Positions 26,051 to 34,875 of a stretch of 54,402 nt of DNA are shown piece by piece. The number at the start of each line of letters is the position of its first letter. Position 1 is the stretch's first letter. Under the pieces are notes generated by a model. That model was not told the origin of the DNA. It saw only the letters and a list, made by a program, of their open reading frames with translations, and ran no database searches. Made by a program: the position numbers and the translations under genes. This stretch comes from Desulfocapsa sp. GTDB taxonomy: Bacteria > Desulfobacterota > Desulfobulbia > Desulfobulbales > Desulfocapsaceae. The stretch is taken from assembly GCA_022712975.1 (NCBI GenBank), contig JAFLJO010000129.1, positions 1-54,402 of the forward strand. The letters are read 5' to 3'.

Positions 26051-26875
26051 CTAGTTAGCCGGAGCTTCCTCTACAGGAATTGCTTCTTCAACAACTATTT
26101 CAACAACCTTGCCGGCAAGTTTAGCTTCAAGAACAGCCACAGTCTTTTCAAGAATTTCAAGAGAATTGTTCTGGGCGCCAATTTTAGAAAGAAGGACGTT
26201 CATGTTCAGTTTAGTACGAGCCAGTTCTTCTCCAGCACCAACAAGAAGTCTGGTACGCTCTTCCAGGGCTTTCTCAAGGGTCGTAACACGTAGGTTATAC
26301 TCTTCAACTTCTGTTGCAAGCTCCTGACTCTTTGCATTATATTCATCAATATTATTTGCAAGAGTTGCCTTCACATCTTCAAGTCCTGTAATAACTTCTG
26401 CAGCAGTAGCAAGCTCCATATTTTTTTGCTCAATTGTTAGCATTGCGGCTACAACAGCTTCTTCAAGAGTTGCTATTGCAGCGGTCTTGTTAGCCAACTT
26501 AGCCTGCGTGGCTTCCGTTACCTTGTCCAACTTAGCTTCCAACGCCTGGGAACCATCATCAAACTCTGCCAACTCGCTCCTCAGGCTGGCACTCTTTTTC
26601 TTCAGGCTGGCAACAGTTTCCCTTAACATCTCGGCATTCCTGAGAAGTTTCTTGTTCTGAGCCTTAAGGTTCTTTACTTCTGCCAATGCTTTTCCGGCGG
26701 CATCACTGGTAGTAGTCGTTGCTGCTGCAATATGTTCTGCTGTCTCAGACGCCTCAGCCTTCATGGAAGCTACCAGGCTTTCCAGGCTGTCATTTTTTTT
26801 GTTTTTTACCAATCCCCAAGTCACCCCCAGAAAGCAGACAACAACCAAGGCAATGATGATATTGTTCTTACTCAT
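26051..26875 (-). CDS. Membrane-anchored coiled-coil protein of unknown function
   Basis: A 274-residue protein. One N-terminal membrane segment (IIIALVVVCFLGVTWGLV) anchors a long Ala/Leu/Glu/Lys-rich rod from about residue 30 to 255 with heptad-like spacing. The acidic Pro-containing tail reads VEEAIPVEEAPAN. I recognise no enzyme or binding motif. The closest general types are envelope spacer or murein-tether proteins, but there is no lipobox. It is monocistronic by appearance: its own Shine-Dalgarno (GAGGAAAG), a strong terminator downstream, and 137 bases separating it from ilvD. Low-complexity Ala content makes distant similarity unreliable. Confidence 0.75.
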   Translation of the reverse strand: MSKNNIIIALVVVCFLGVTWGLVKNKKNDSLESLVASMKAEASETAEHIAAATTTTSDAAGKALAEVKNLKAQNKKLLRNAEMLRETVASLKKKSASLRSELAEFDDGSQALEAKLDKVTEATQAKLANKTAAIATLEEAVVAAMLTIEQKNMELATAAEVITGLEDVKATLANNIDEYNAKSQELATEVEEYNLRVTTLEKALEERTRLLVGAGEELARTKLNMNVLLSKIGAQNNSLEILEKTVAVLEAKLAGKVVEIVVEEAIPVEEAPAN

Positions 26876-27012
26876 AATCTTTCCTCACAAAAAATATATT
26901 TAGCTAAAACCTATCAATTGCAATAATTACACAAGGAGTTGTGTAATCTACAGAAAATAGGGGTAATTGTCAATATGAATATGGTTGAAACAGAGCTATT
27001 CTAAAGACGATT

Positions 27013-28851
27013 TCAATCCTCCGGTAACACCCGTACAGCACCCTTGTCAGCCGATGCAACCAACATCGCATAGGCTTTAAGCGCTTGAGATACATGGCGA
27101 TCCCGATCTGTGGGACGAAAGGCATCACGCCCTTTTTCATTCTCTTTTATACGACGCTGCGTAAGTTCCTCTTTTGTTAACAAAACATTAATTGTTCGTG
27201 CAGGAATATCTATCTCAATTTTGTCCCCGTCTTCCACAAGCCCAATAGCTCCGCCTGAAGCAGCCTCTGGAGAAACATGGCCGATGGAAAGACCTGAAGT
27301 TCCACCGGAAAAACGACCATCGGTTACAAGCGCACACTCTTTCCCAAGATGCACCGACTTCAGGTAAGAGGTAGGATAGAGCATTTCCTGCATTCCAGGC
27401 CCGCCTTTAGGGCCTTCATAGCGGATTATCACAACGTCTCCTGCCGTAATACTCCCATCAAGAATAGCATCACAGGCAGCGTCCTGAGACGAATAGACTC
27501 TGGCAGTTCCCAGAAAATTTAAAATGGATGGATCAACACCGGCAGTTTTTACAATGCAGCCATTGAGTGCAATATTTCCGTACAGCACTGCGAGTCCTCC
27601 ATCTTTGCTATAAGCATGTTCAAGATCCCGGATACACCCTTCAGCCCGATCAAGATCAGCACTCTCATACATATTCTGCTGTGAACCCATAACTAGATTA
27701 CGTCCACTGTGCGCAGGCGCACTAAGATACAAGTTACGAGCCTCATCAGCACATCCCTCCCCGGCAACATCCCAGCTTTCCAGTATGGTTTTAAGCGTTT
27801 TACCTTCCACCCGATTGACGCTGCTGTCAATCATTCCAGCCCGGTCAAGTTCCGCAAGAATAGCCATGATACCACCCGCCCGATTCACATCTTCCATATG
27901 GAAATGTGAAGAAGGAGATACTTTACAAAGGTTTGGTACCCTTCGTGAAAGTTCATCAATATCAGCCATAGTGAAATCAACCTCAGCCTCATGGGCAATT
28001 GCTAAAAGATGTAAAACGGTATTGGTTGAACCGCCCATGGCGATATCCAGGGTCATGGAATTTAGAAATGCTGCACGAGTGGCAATATTTCGGGGAAGTA
28101 CCGAGCTATCTTCATGTTTGTACCAGGCATCTGCCATCTCGACGATACGTGTCGCGGCGTACTCAAAAAGATTCATGCGGTTTGCATGGGTTGCGACAAC
28201 GGTGCCATTTCCAGGCAGTGCCATCCCTAAAGCTTCATTTAACGAGTTCATGGAATTTGCTGTAAACATTCCGGAACATGAACCACAGGTGGGACAGGCA
28301 CAACGTTCAACCACATCAACAACTTCATCACTTACTTTTTTATCGGCACCCATGACCATGACATCCACTAGGTCATACCGTTTATCACCATCAACTCCTG
28401 CCTCCATCGGGCCGCCTGAAACAAAAATGGCAGGGATGTTTAAACGCATACTAGCCATCAGCATACCGGGTGTAATCTTGTCGCAATTACTGATACAAAT
28501 CATGGCATCAACAGTATGCGCATTACACATATACTCCACGCTGTCTGCTATAATCTCACGTGATGGCAGGGAATAGAGCATTCCGGCATGGCCCATGGCT
28601 ATGCCGTCATCAATGGCAATGGTATTAAATTCTGCGGCAAAACAGCCAAGTTCTGCAATTCGTTTTTTCAATTTCTGACCGATCTCATGCAGATGTACAT
28701 GACCCGGCACAAATTGGGTAAAGGAATTAACAATAGCAATAATCGGCTTCCCAAACTGCTCTTCAGTTACTCCATTAGCGCGCCAGAGACTTCGGGCACC
28801 GGCCATTTTTCTTCCTTGGGTTGTTGTGTCGCTGCGTAAAGGGATCGTCAT
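27013..28851 (-). CDS. ilvD: Dihydroxy-acid dehydratase IlvD
   Basis: A 612-residue enzyme of valine/isoleucine and pantothenate synthesis that dehydrates 2,3-dihydroxy acids. Very close to the E. coli type: [25 protein letters not shown], the cluster cysteines in [12 protein letters not shown] and [34 protein letters not shown] and [20 protein letters not shown]. These are the long, Fe-S-dependent class. I use the ATG at 28851 ([15 protein letters not shown]), with GAGG nine bases upstream; the reading frame runs 35 codons further but those residues do not look like IlvD. No other ilv genes are adjacent. It diverges from the PilT-like gene. Confidence 0.97.
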   Translation of the reverse strand: MTIPLRSDTTTQGRKMAGARSLWRANGVTEEQFGKPIIAIVNSFTQFVPGHVHLHEIGQKLKKRIAELGCFAAEFNTIAIDDGIAMGHAGMLYSLPSREIIADSVEYMCNAHTVDAMICISNCDKITPGMLMASMRLNIPAIFVSGGPMEAGVDGDKRYDLVDVMVMGADKKVSDEVVDVVERCACPTCGSCSGMFTANSMNSLNEALGMALPGNGTVVATHANRMNLFEYAATRIVEMADAWYKHEDSSVLPRNIATRAAFLNSMTLDIAMGGSTNTVLHLLAIAHEAEVDFTMADIDELSRRVPNLCKVSPSSHFHMEDVNRAGGIMAILAELDRAGMIDSSVNRVEGKTLKTILESWDVAGEGCADEARNLYLSAPAHSGRNLVMGSQQNMYESADLDRAEGCIRDLEHAYSKDGGLAVLYGNIALNGCIVKTAGVDPSILNFLGTARVYSSQDAACDAILDGSITAGDVVIIRYEGPKGGPGMQEMLYPTSYLKSVHLGKECALVTDGRFSGGTSGLSIGHVSPEAASGGAIGLVEDGDKIEIDIPARTINVLLTKEELTQRRIKENEKGRDAFRPTDRDRHVSQALKAYAMLVASADKGAVRVLPED

Positions 28852-28975
28852 GTTATTTAACCTCAAGCTCACTTTTCTTTCTTTAATAAATAAAAATAAT
28901 TTGAATTTCTTGTCTCTTTCATGGCAATATACTATGAAAACAGTAGGAATGTACAAAAAATTCAGGAGGAGATGA

Positions 28976-30142
28976 ATGAAACAGACAGAAATTGATTATT
29001 GGATTACGTCGATGCTTGAGTCATACGATAATGTTTCCGATTTAAACATTACCGTTGGTAAAACCCTGCAGGTAGAATCGGCAGGTGTTTTAATGCCGGT
29101 TAGGGTCACACCTCCTGTACGGATACTCACGCCCTTCCAAACCGAAGTCTTTGCTCTAAATCTTATCGGCAACAACAAACGCTTATTACGAGATCTTGTG
29201 GAGAACGGATCCTGTGATCTTTCTTACACACTTGGAGGCAGAGTCCGCTTCAGGGTAAATATCTTCACTCAAAAAGGCTATTTCACTACCGTCCTTCGAA
29301 AACTGGAAACCACTATTCCAACCATCAAAGGAATGAATTTTCCATCATCATTCAACAAAATGGCAGGAGAATTAAATGGCCTGGTTCTTTTTACCGGGGC
29401 CACAGGAAGTGGTAAAACCACATCACTGGCCACACTACTCCATAAAATTAATATGGATCGTTCGGTCAATGTTGTAACACTTGAGGATCCCATCGAGTAT
29501 GTCCATCCCCATATCAAAGCAACATTTAACCAACGGGAACTCGGCAACGATTTCAGTTCGTTTGCCTCGGGAATGCGAGCAGCACTCCGCCAGGCCCCAA
29601 AGGTTATTCTGGTTGGTGAAATGCGGGATAGGGAAACCATGGAAATCGGCCTCACTGCTGCAGAAACAGGGCATCTGGTTCTTTCAACGCTGCATACTAT
29701 TGATGCCGGACAGACCATCAACCGTATCCTTGGTATGTTCGAACAGGAAGAACAACCACAGATCAGAAACCGTTTGGCAGATACCATCCGCTGGGTTGTT
29801 GGCCAGCGTCTCCTGCCAAAAATTGGAGGAGGTCGGATTGCTGCCATGGAAGTGCTCCGCACCAGTTTACGGGTAAAAGATCTTATCTTAAATGGTGAAG
29901 ACGAAGAAAAAACATTTTATAAAATCATTCAGCAGGGGTCAGCCATAGATATGCGTACATTTGATCAGCACATCCTGGAACTGTATGAGTCGGAACTGAT
30001 CACTGAGCAGACTGCGATTCGCTACTGTTCCTATAGAAATGAAGTTTCCCGAGGCCTTGACATTATAAAATCTTCACGTGGAGAATCTACGACAACTCTC
30101 ACCGGACTCGCCATGGAAGAAGAGGAACAAACCCGCTGGTAA
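28976..30142 (+). CDS. PilT-like type IV pilus retraction ATPase
   Basis: A 388-residue hexameric secretion-type ATPase. The N-terminal PAS-like domain ([20 protein letters not shown]) is followed by Walker A GATGSGKT at 141-148, an Asp box ([12 protein letters not shown]), Walker [17 protein letters not shown] and the His box [14 protein letters not shown]. These match PilT/PilU. The canonical PilT retraction motif AIRNLIRE is not present; the equivalent stretch reads [18 protein letters not shown], so it may be a PilU-like or accessory ATPase. A perfect AGGAGG lies upstream of the ATG. The zinc-ribbon gene follows 11 bases later and is probably co-expressed. Confidence 0.87.
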   Translation: MKQTEIDYWITSMLESYDNVSDLNITVGKTLQVESAGVLMPVRVTPPVRILTPFQTEVFALNLIGNNKRLLRDLVENGSCDLSYTLGGRVRFRVNIFTQKGYFTTVLRKLETTIPTIKGMNFPSSFNKMAGELNGLVLFTGATGSGKTTSLATLLHKINMDRSVNVVTLEDPIEYVHPHIKATFNQRELGNDFSSFASGMRAALRQAPKVILVGEMRDRETMEIGLTAAETGHLVLSTLHTIDAGQTINRILGMFEQEEQPQIRNRLADTIRWVVGQRLLPKIGGGRIAAMEVLRTSLRVKDLILNGEDEEKTFYKIIQQGSAIDMRTFDQHILELYESELITEQTAIRYCSYRNEVSRGLDIIKSSRGESTTTLTGLAMEEEEQTRW

Positions 30143-30153
30143 AGAGGAGTGCG

Positions 30154-30834
30154 ATGAATATAACATGTAAAAATTGCTCTAAAAAGATAACACTCAGTAA
30201 TAAAATACAAAAAGGCGTCAAACGATTGGTTCCGGGACGAACTCTGCGCCTTCCATGTCCCAATTGTAAAGAGGCAATTGTATTAAGTAGCAACAACCTT
30301 AGCCCTGATGCCGACTATCCGGACACATCTTCCATCAAACCGCCTTCTCCCCCTGATATTACGTGGTTGAAAGAGGGGGCTTTTGAAGAAGAAGAGGTCG
30401 TTGAAGATATTCCACAAGCTCTGATCCTTATAAAAACCGGCATAAAACGGGAGAACATTAGCAAATCCATCGAAAGTATAGGCTACCAGGCAAGTTTTGC
30501 TGAAACGAGTCAGGAGGCCATTGAAAAAATGCAGTTTGTAAATTTTGCAAGCGTCATCCTCCACTCTGATTTTGAAGCAGGAGATATGGAACAGTCATCT
30601 TTTCATCAATTCATGAGAGATATGCATATGAGTAAACGCCGCTTTATTTTTTACATTCTTGTGGGGATGGAGTTTGCTACTCTCTATGACCTTGAAGCAT
30701 TGGCTAATTCTGCTAATCTTGTGGTGAATGATCGGGAGATCCCTGAGCTTCTTACGATTCTTCGAAAGGCTATTCCAAGTTATGAAGAGCTTTTCGGGTC
30801 ATTAATGGCCGAGATAAGCGCCTACAGCCGTTGA
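30154..30834 (+). CDS. Zinc-ribbon plus degenerate receiver-like protein
   Basis: A 226-residue protein. The first 40 residues hold CxxC...CxxC (C5, C8, C35, C38), an MJ0042-like zinc ribbon. An acidic linker follows, and from about residue 85 an alpha/beta domain resembles a response-regulator receiver (ALILIKTGIKRENISKSIES) but lacks the acidic pocket and a clear phospho-acceptor; the expected Asp region reads FASVILHSDFE. It is better described as a pseudo-receiver. No output domain is present. The 11-base spacing from the PilT-like gene suggests a role in pilus or twitching control, which is inference. The stop codon overlaps the start of a large palindrome. Confidence 0.7.
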   Translation: MNITCKNCSKKITLSNKIQKGVKRLVPGRTLRLPCPNCKEAIVLSSNNLSPDADYPDTSSIKPPSPPDITWLKEGAFEEEEVVEDIPQALILIKTGIKRENISKSIESIGYQASFAETSQEAIEKMQFVNFASVILHSDFEAGDMEQSSFHQFMRDMHMSKRRFIFYILVGMEFATLYDLEALANSANLVVNDREIPELLTILRKAIPSYEELFGSLMAEISAYSR

Positions 30835-30944
30835 TGTAACTCTCCAGAGCACTCCATTTTTGTTCGTTTTTGTTTTGTCGCATAGCTTAACTATAGCGAC
30901 AAAACAAAAACGAACAAACCTGAAGCACTCTGAAGAGTTACATC
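30833..30944. repeat. GTAAC-bounded palindromic element, copy A (112 nt)
   Basis: A near-perfect hairpin. The central arms 30859-30881 and 30896-30918 are 23 of 23 complementary around a 14-nt loop. The outer arms continue with a few mismatches to GATGTAACTCT at the left end and AGAGTTACATC at the right end. It lies directly after the zinc-ribbon gene and 42 bases before the aldolase gene. It would form a very stable RNA hairpin on either strand and could act as a bidirectional terminator or processing site. It resembles copies at 40717 and 40915. Confidence 0.88.
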
Positions 30945-30986
30945 CTGATATGTTTATGTGAAATTTCATGGAAAAGAAAAAACTTA

Positions 30987-33086
30987 ATGAAAAACAGATA
31001 TTTAGAAAAAGACGTATCCGTCTACACTGAGTCCCTTGGCAATTGCAACGCTGATCTTGCGATGCGTACTTATACATCCAGGCTTATCGGTCAGGAAGAT
31101 GATCTGGTGTTGCATGGTGGCGGCAATACTTCGGTAAAATCCAGTGTCACTACTCTGCTTGGGGATAGTTGTGATGTACTCTTTATTAAAGGCAGTGGCT
31201 GGGATCTGGGGACTATCGAGCCACAGGGATTTCCAGCACTTGACCTAGACTACCTACAGCGTCTCCGACCTCTGGAAAAACTGACAGACGAGGAGATGGT
31301 GAATCAATTTAGAACCCATATGTTGGATTCAACGGCTCCGAATCCATCCATTGAAACGCTGGTCCATGCTTTTCTGCCCCATAAATTTATTGACCATACC
31401 CATGCAGATGCGATTGTCACTCTTACTAATATGGAGCAACCGGAAGAACGACTGAGAGAGGTACTTGGAGATAGGATTGGGATTCTTCCCTGGATTATGC
31501 CCGGCTTTCCTCTTTCCAAAAGGGTGGTGGAGCTGTATGAACAACAGCCGGATATCGAGGCCATTATCCTGCTTAATCACGGTATTTTTACCTTTGGAGA
31601 AACCGGAGAAGAAGCATACGTCAAGATGATTCACTATGTCACGCTTGCTGAAGAATATATCCTTTCATGCCAGTCTGATAGCCCCGCTTCTTCATCTTCC
31701 GAACCACCACAACTTTCTGCGGAGCTTATCCTGCCAATATTGCGTGGTGCACTCACCATAACTGATAAATCAGGTTCAAAACCTTTCTATCTGGCACTCA
31801 GACAAGATCATGCTATTCTTGACTGCCTGCAGGAAGACAATGCAAAATCACGTTATTCGTCAGGAGTTCTTACTCCCGATCACGTTATCCGCACAAAAAA
31901 TCACCCATTATGGCTGGATCTGCAGGAGAATACTGAAGGTAATATAGCTGCCGCGATAGAACATGGTCTTAAGGACTATGCAGCAAACTATCTTGATTAT
32001 TTCAATACACAGGTTAGCAATAAAAAACTTGATCGTATCATACTCGACACAAAACCCAGGGTAATCCTGATACCTGGACTTGGCCTCATCACAATAGGCC
32101 ATACCGAAAAAGCAACAACTATCAGCGGTGACATTGCATATCACACCCTGCTTGCCAAGCAGAAAGGAAGTGCAATCTCACCCTACAAAGAACTTGCTGC
32201 ATCCCATATTTTTGATATGGAATACTGGAGCCTTGAACAGGTAAAACTGGGCAAAGGTTCAACACTTCCTCTTGTCGGACAGGTTGCACTTGTTACGGGT
32301 GGAGGCGGTGCTATTGCCTGTGGAATTGGTAGAATGCTGCTGGCTGCAGGTGCTCATGTTTATCTTTCCGATATTAATCAGGAACGTCTGGACAACGTTT
32401 GTGATCTGTTAAAACAGGAATTCTCTGCAGACAGGATTGGCGCACTGATTATGGATGTAACCGATAAAAAAGCAGTCCGGCAGGGAATGCAGTCCGTCAT
32501 TCACCAATGCGGTGGCCTGGACATACTGGTGCCCAATGCAGGTCTTGCCCATGTGGCTACTCTGGAAGACCTCGATGAGGAAAAATTCCGTCAAATAACA
32601 GAAGTGAACACCATGGGGGTTTTTCAAGTGATTCAGGCAGCCATTCCAATCTTTAAAAGGCAGGCCCTGCTCGGAAAATCTGCTGCTCACATCATTATCA
32701 ACAGTTCTAAAAATGTCTTTGCACCGGGAGCTGCTTTTGGTGCCTACTCTTCATCAAAGGCAGGTGCCCATCAGCTGGGAAAAATTGCCGCCATGGAGCT
32801 TGCTCCCTATAATGTCCGTGTCAATATGATTAATGGAGATGCTATTTTTGATGACCACGGAATATCATCCGGCCTTTGGGATGTTGTCGGTCCCGACAGA
32901 ATGCGATCAAGAAACCTTGATCCGGCAGGACTGAAGGAATATTACCGCGAAAGAAACCTCCTTAAAACCGAAATTCTTGCCGATCATGTTGGAAATGCGG
33001 TGGTGTTCTTTGCATCCTCGCTTACTCCCACAACGGGCGCCACCCTTCCTGTTGATGGCGGTGTCGCTGCTGCTTTTCCACGATAA
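30987..33086 (+). CDS. Bifunctional class II aldolase / short-chain dehydrogenase (rhamnulose-phosphate aldolase type)
   Basis: A 699-residue fusion. The N-terminal half (about 1-420) is a class II aldolase/adducin domain with LVHAFLPHKFIDHTHADA, the metal-binding His cluster, and NHGIFTFGETGEEAY. The C-terminal half (about 430-699) is a short-chain dehydrogenase with VTGGGGAIACGIGR for NAD binding and the catalytic Y587-x3-K591 (YSSSK). The family (RhaD/SDR fusion) cleaves deoxyhexulose 1-phosphates and oxidises the lactaldehyde product. Other sugar-degradation genes are absent here, so the physiological substrate is uncertain. A weak hairpin at 33095 follows. Confidence 0.88.
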   Translation: MKNRYLEKDVSVYTESLGNCNADLAMRTYTSRLIGQEDDLVLHGGGNTSVKSSVTTLLGDSCDVLFIKGSGWDLGTIEPQGFPALDLDYLQRLRPLEKLTDEEMVNQFRTHMLDSTAPNPSIETLVHAFLPHKFIDHTHADAIVTLTNMEQPEERLREVLGDRIGILPWIMPGFPLSKRVVELYEQQPDIEAIILLNHGIFTFGETGEEAYVKMIHYVTLAEEYILSCQSDSPASSSSEPPQLSAELILPILRGALTITDKSGSKPFYLALRQDHAILDCLQEDNAKSRYSSGVLTPDHVIRTKNHPLWLDLQENTEGNIAAAIEHGLKDYAANYLDYFNTQVSNKKLDRIILDTKPRVILIPGLGLITIGHTEKATTISGDIAYHTLLAKQKGSAISPYKELAASHIFDMEYWSLEQVKLGKGSTLPLVGQVALVTGGGGAIACGIGRMLLAAGAHVYLSDINQERLDNVCDLLKQEFSADRIGALIMDVTDKKAVRQGMQSVIHQCGGLDILVPNAGLAHVATLEDLDEEKFRQITEVNTMGVFQVIQAAIPIFKRQALLGKSAAHIIINSSKNVFAPGAAFGAYSSSKAGAHQLGKIAAMELAPYNVRVNMINGDAIFDDHGISSGLWDVVGPDRMRSRNLDPAGLKEYYRERNLLKTEILADHVGNAVVFFASSLTPTTGATLPVDGGVAAAFPR

Positions 33087-33094
33087 TTTTTCTA

Positions 33095-33120
33095 TTTTCC
33101 TGTCAGGAAAACTGGTTTTT
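33095..33120 (+). terminator. Weak intrinsic terminator after the aldolase fusion gene
   Basis: TTTTCC-TGTCA-GGAAAA (33095-33111) is followed by CTGG and a T run. The six-pair stem is AT-rich, so termination is likely partial. Confidence 0.45.
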
Positions 33121-33207
33121 TTGAGATCCTGCTGAGAAAATGGTTATAGATAGTAAAAACTTAATAAACTCAACACAAGCCCCGCAATTACACCCTCAGG
33201 AGAAACC

Positions 33208-33657
33208 ATGCTTATAGCCAAAGATATCATGACTCAAAAAGTTATTACCGTTGATAAAGAAACCCCAGTTGCCGAATTGGCTCGTATTCTCACCAGTCAC
33301 AACATCAGCGGCGTCCCTGTACTTGATGATACCGGTAGAGTTTTTGCTGTGGTCACAGAAAGTGATCTCATCGACCAATCCAAAAAACTTCACATCCCCA
33401 CAGTTGTTACCATCCTTGACTCTGTTTTCTATCTGGAAAATCCAGGTAAAATGGAAGCTGAAATGAAAAAAATCGCAGGAACTAACGTTGCAGAAATCTG
33501 TAGTGGAATGCCAAAAACCATTAGCCCTGATACCAGGCTTGATGAAATTGCAACCATTATGGCTGAAGACAACGTGCATACCCTCCCAGTTGTAGATGAT
33601 GAAAAACTTGTCGGTATTATTGGCAAAAAGGATATTATCAAGACTCTGGTCAGTTAA
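33208..33657 (+). CDS. CBS-pair domain protein
   Basis: A 149-residue protein made almost entirely of one CBS pair (a Bateman module). CBS 1 covers about residues 1-58 (MTQKVITVDKETPVAELA, ISGVPVLDDTGRVFAVVTES) and CBS 2 about 90-149 (MPKTISPDTRLDEIATIM, HTLPVVDDEKLVGIIGKKD). The linker between them carries a longer insertion than usual (YLENPGKMEAEMKKIAGT). Such stand-alone modules bind AMP, ATP or SAM and regulate partners. AGGAG lies just upstream of the ATG. It is 121 bases after the aldolase gene and is probably separately transcribed. Confidence 0.88.
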   Translation: MLIAKDIMTQKVITVDKETPVAELARILTSHNISGVPVLDDTGRVFAVVTESDLIDQSKKLHIPTVVTILDSVFYLENPGKMEAEMKKIAGTNVAEICSGMPKTISPDTRLDEIATIMAEDNVHTLPVVDDEKLVGIIGKKDIIKTLVS

Positions 33658-33752
33658 TACTCCACTCTGCGATACCGGAACAGGTTCCAGCGGTAGCCAT
33701 AGGGATTATAGAAGAGAGAATGTCTTTTGATGATATTTTGAGATTACAGACG

Positions 33753-34487
33753 TCACATATTCCCAAGCAAATGTTGAATAATGGAAACTGCGGCAATATT
33801 TGCAGTTTCAGCTTTTAGAATTCTGGGTCCGAGACTCAAAATTTGAAATGCTACTTTTTGAGCAGCTTTTATCTCCTGCAAAGGGAATCCGCCTTCCGGG
33901 CCAAAAACAATTTGTAGTCCTGCTTCAGTGGCCATAAGAGAACAGGAGTGCAGTGAGTTTTGTTGAGCTTCTTCTTCCCAAAATAGAATTTTCTGAACCT
34001 TGCTGTTCTGTTCTACGAGCATCTCTTCAAAAGACAACAATGGGTTTAATTGCATCATTATTGGGTTGTTGCATTGCTTACAGGCTTCTTCTATGATTCG
34101 TTGCCAGCGATCATATTTCTTTGAGATATTAGACAGTGCTGTTTTTTTTAGCTGACAGCGTTCGCTGTAAAATGGGGTGAACTCTGCGACTCCAAGCTCT
34201 GTGCATTTTTGTACCAGAAGCTCCATTTTTTGCCCTTTGAGTACACTTTGACATACCCGTAGTGGTACAGCATCTCCTTTGACAAAGGTAGAAGATATGA
34301 TTTGCAGCCGCATACTTTTGTCTGTCGAAAGTATTCTGGCATCATGAATATTTCCTTTGCCATCAAGGAGTTGCAGTAAAGTTCCGACGTTTAAGCGCAG
34401 AACCTTTCTAATGTGATGAGATTCTTGCTCAGAAAGCAGTACCTCTTCGCTGATGATGGTCTCAGGCTGTATGAAGAATCGACGCAT
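33753..34487 (-). CDS. rsmE: 16S rRNA m3U1498 methyltransferase RsmE
   Basis: A 244-residue SPOUT methyltransferase that modifies U1498 of 16S rRNA in the ribosome decoding centre. An N-terminal PUA-like domain (about 1-70: SEQESHHIRKVLRLNVGTLL) is followed by the knotted SAM-binding domain with LVQKCTELGVAEFTPF, RIIEEACKQCNN, IVFGPEGGFPLQEI and LSLGPRILKAETA. All the diagnostic RsmE motifs are present and length is normal. The ATG at 34487 is the only reasonable start. Its promoter must lie in the 388-base divergent gap with ppk2. Confidence 0.95.
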   Translation of the reverse strand: MRRFFIQPETIISEEVLLSEQESHHIRKVLRLNVGTLLQLLDGKGNIHDARILSTDKSMRLQIISSTFVKGDAVPLRVCQSVLKGQKMELLVQKCTELGVAEFTPFYSERCQLKKTALSNISKKYDRWQRIIEEACKQCNNPIMMQLNPLLSFEEMLVEQNSKVQKILFWEEEAQQNSLHSCSLMATEAGLQIVFGPEGGFPLQEIKAAQKVAFQILSLGPRILKAETANIAAVSIIQHLLGNM

Positions 34488-34875
34488 GGTATGTATTTGT
34501 TTTTTTATGCTGGCTTACTTACTGTTCACCAGTGCTAGTAGTTGTTTTTAAAAGAAAAGCACGATTACTACTCATTCTTTCATAAAAATGAAGTAATCGC
34601 AAAAGAAAAGTAACAATTAAAAAAGGAAAAAGTTGCTTTCAAATGTAAGTATTCGGGTTGAACCCAGAAACAACCCAAACCACTGAGTTGTAAAGCCCAC
34701 CACAATATACAGTATTTTTGTACGTATTTTTACTGTGTTTTTCCCGCATTGACTTGGCTTCGTTTTTTGACGATATTTGTTCCTATATAAAAAGACAATT
34801 TCAAGGATTCATTGACACTGCCGCCATTTTTGTGGACAATGATTATAACAAAGGTCTCTCAGGAGGACAGAAACC
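34488..34875. other. Divergent intergenic region between rsmE and ppk2
   Basis: This 388-base, AT-rich gap holds no gene I can support. It includes a short inverted repeat GGGTTG...CAACCC near 34650-34675, a run of phased T tracts (GTATTTTT repeated at 12 and 11 bases near 34709-34740), and TTGACT near 34750 that could be a -35 for ppk2. AGGAGG at 34861 is the ppk2 ribosome site. I see no convincing copy of the 11-bp Pho-box repeats found at 39375 and 43158. Confidence 0.45.

Noticed and set aside
27785..28576. A 263-codon open frame on the plus strand
   Set aside because: It is fully antisense to ilvD, whose protein match is unmistakable. The translated product is Ser/Ile/Arg-rich low-quality sequence, typical of a shadow frame.
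28852..28956. N-terminal extension of IlvD by 35 residues
   Set aside because: The family N-terminus begins at 28851, and the extension would run almost to the PilT-like promoter region.
29278..29862. A 194-codon minus-strand frame
   Set aside because: It lies opposite the conserved ATPase core of the PilT-like gene; long antisense frames are common there.
30833..30944. Copy A palindrome considered as an ordinary intrinsic terminator
   Set aside because: The stem is far longer than needed, is flanked by conserved GTAAC/GTTAC ends and has similar copies elsewhere, so a repeat element is the better description even if it also terminates.
34709..34745. Phased GTATTTTT repeats upstream of ppk2 considered as a Pho box
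   Set aside because: The spacing is 12 then 11 bases and the TAAC/GTTA core of the two better sites is missing, so it is not convincing as a PhoB site.
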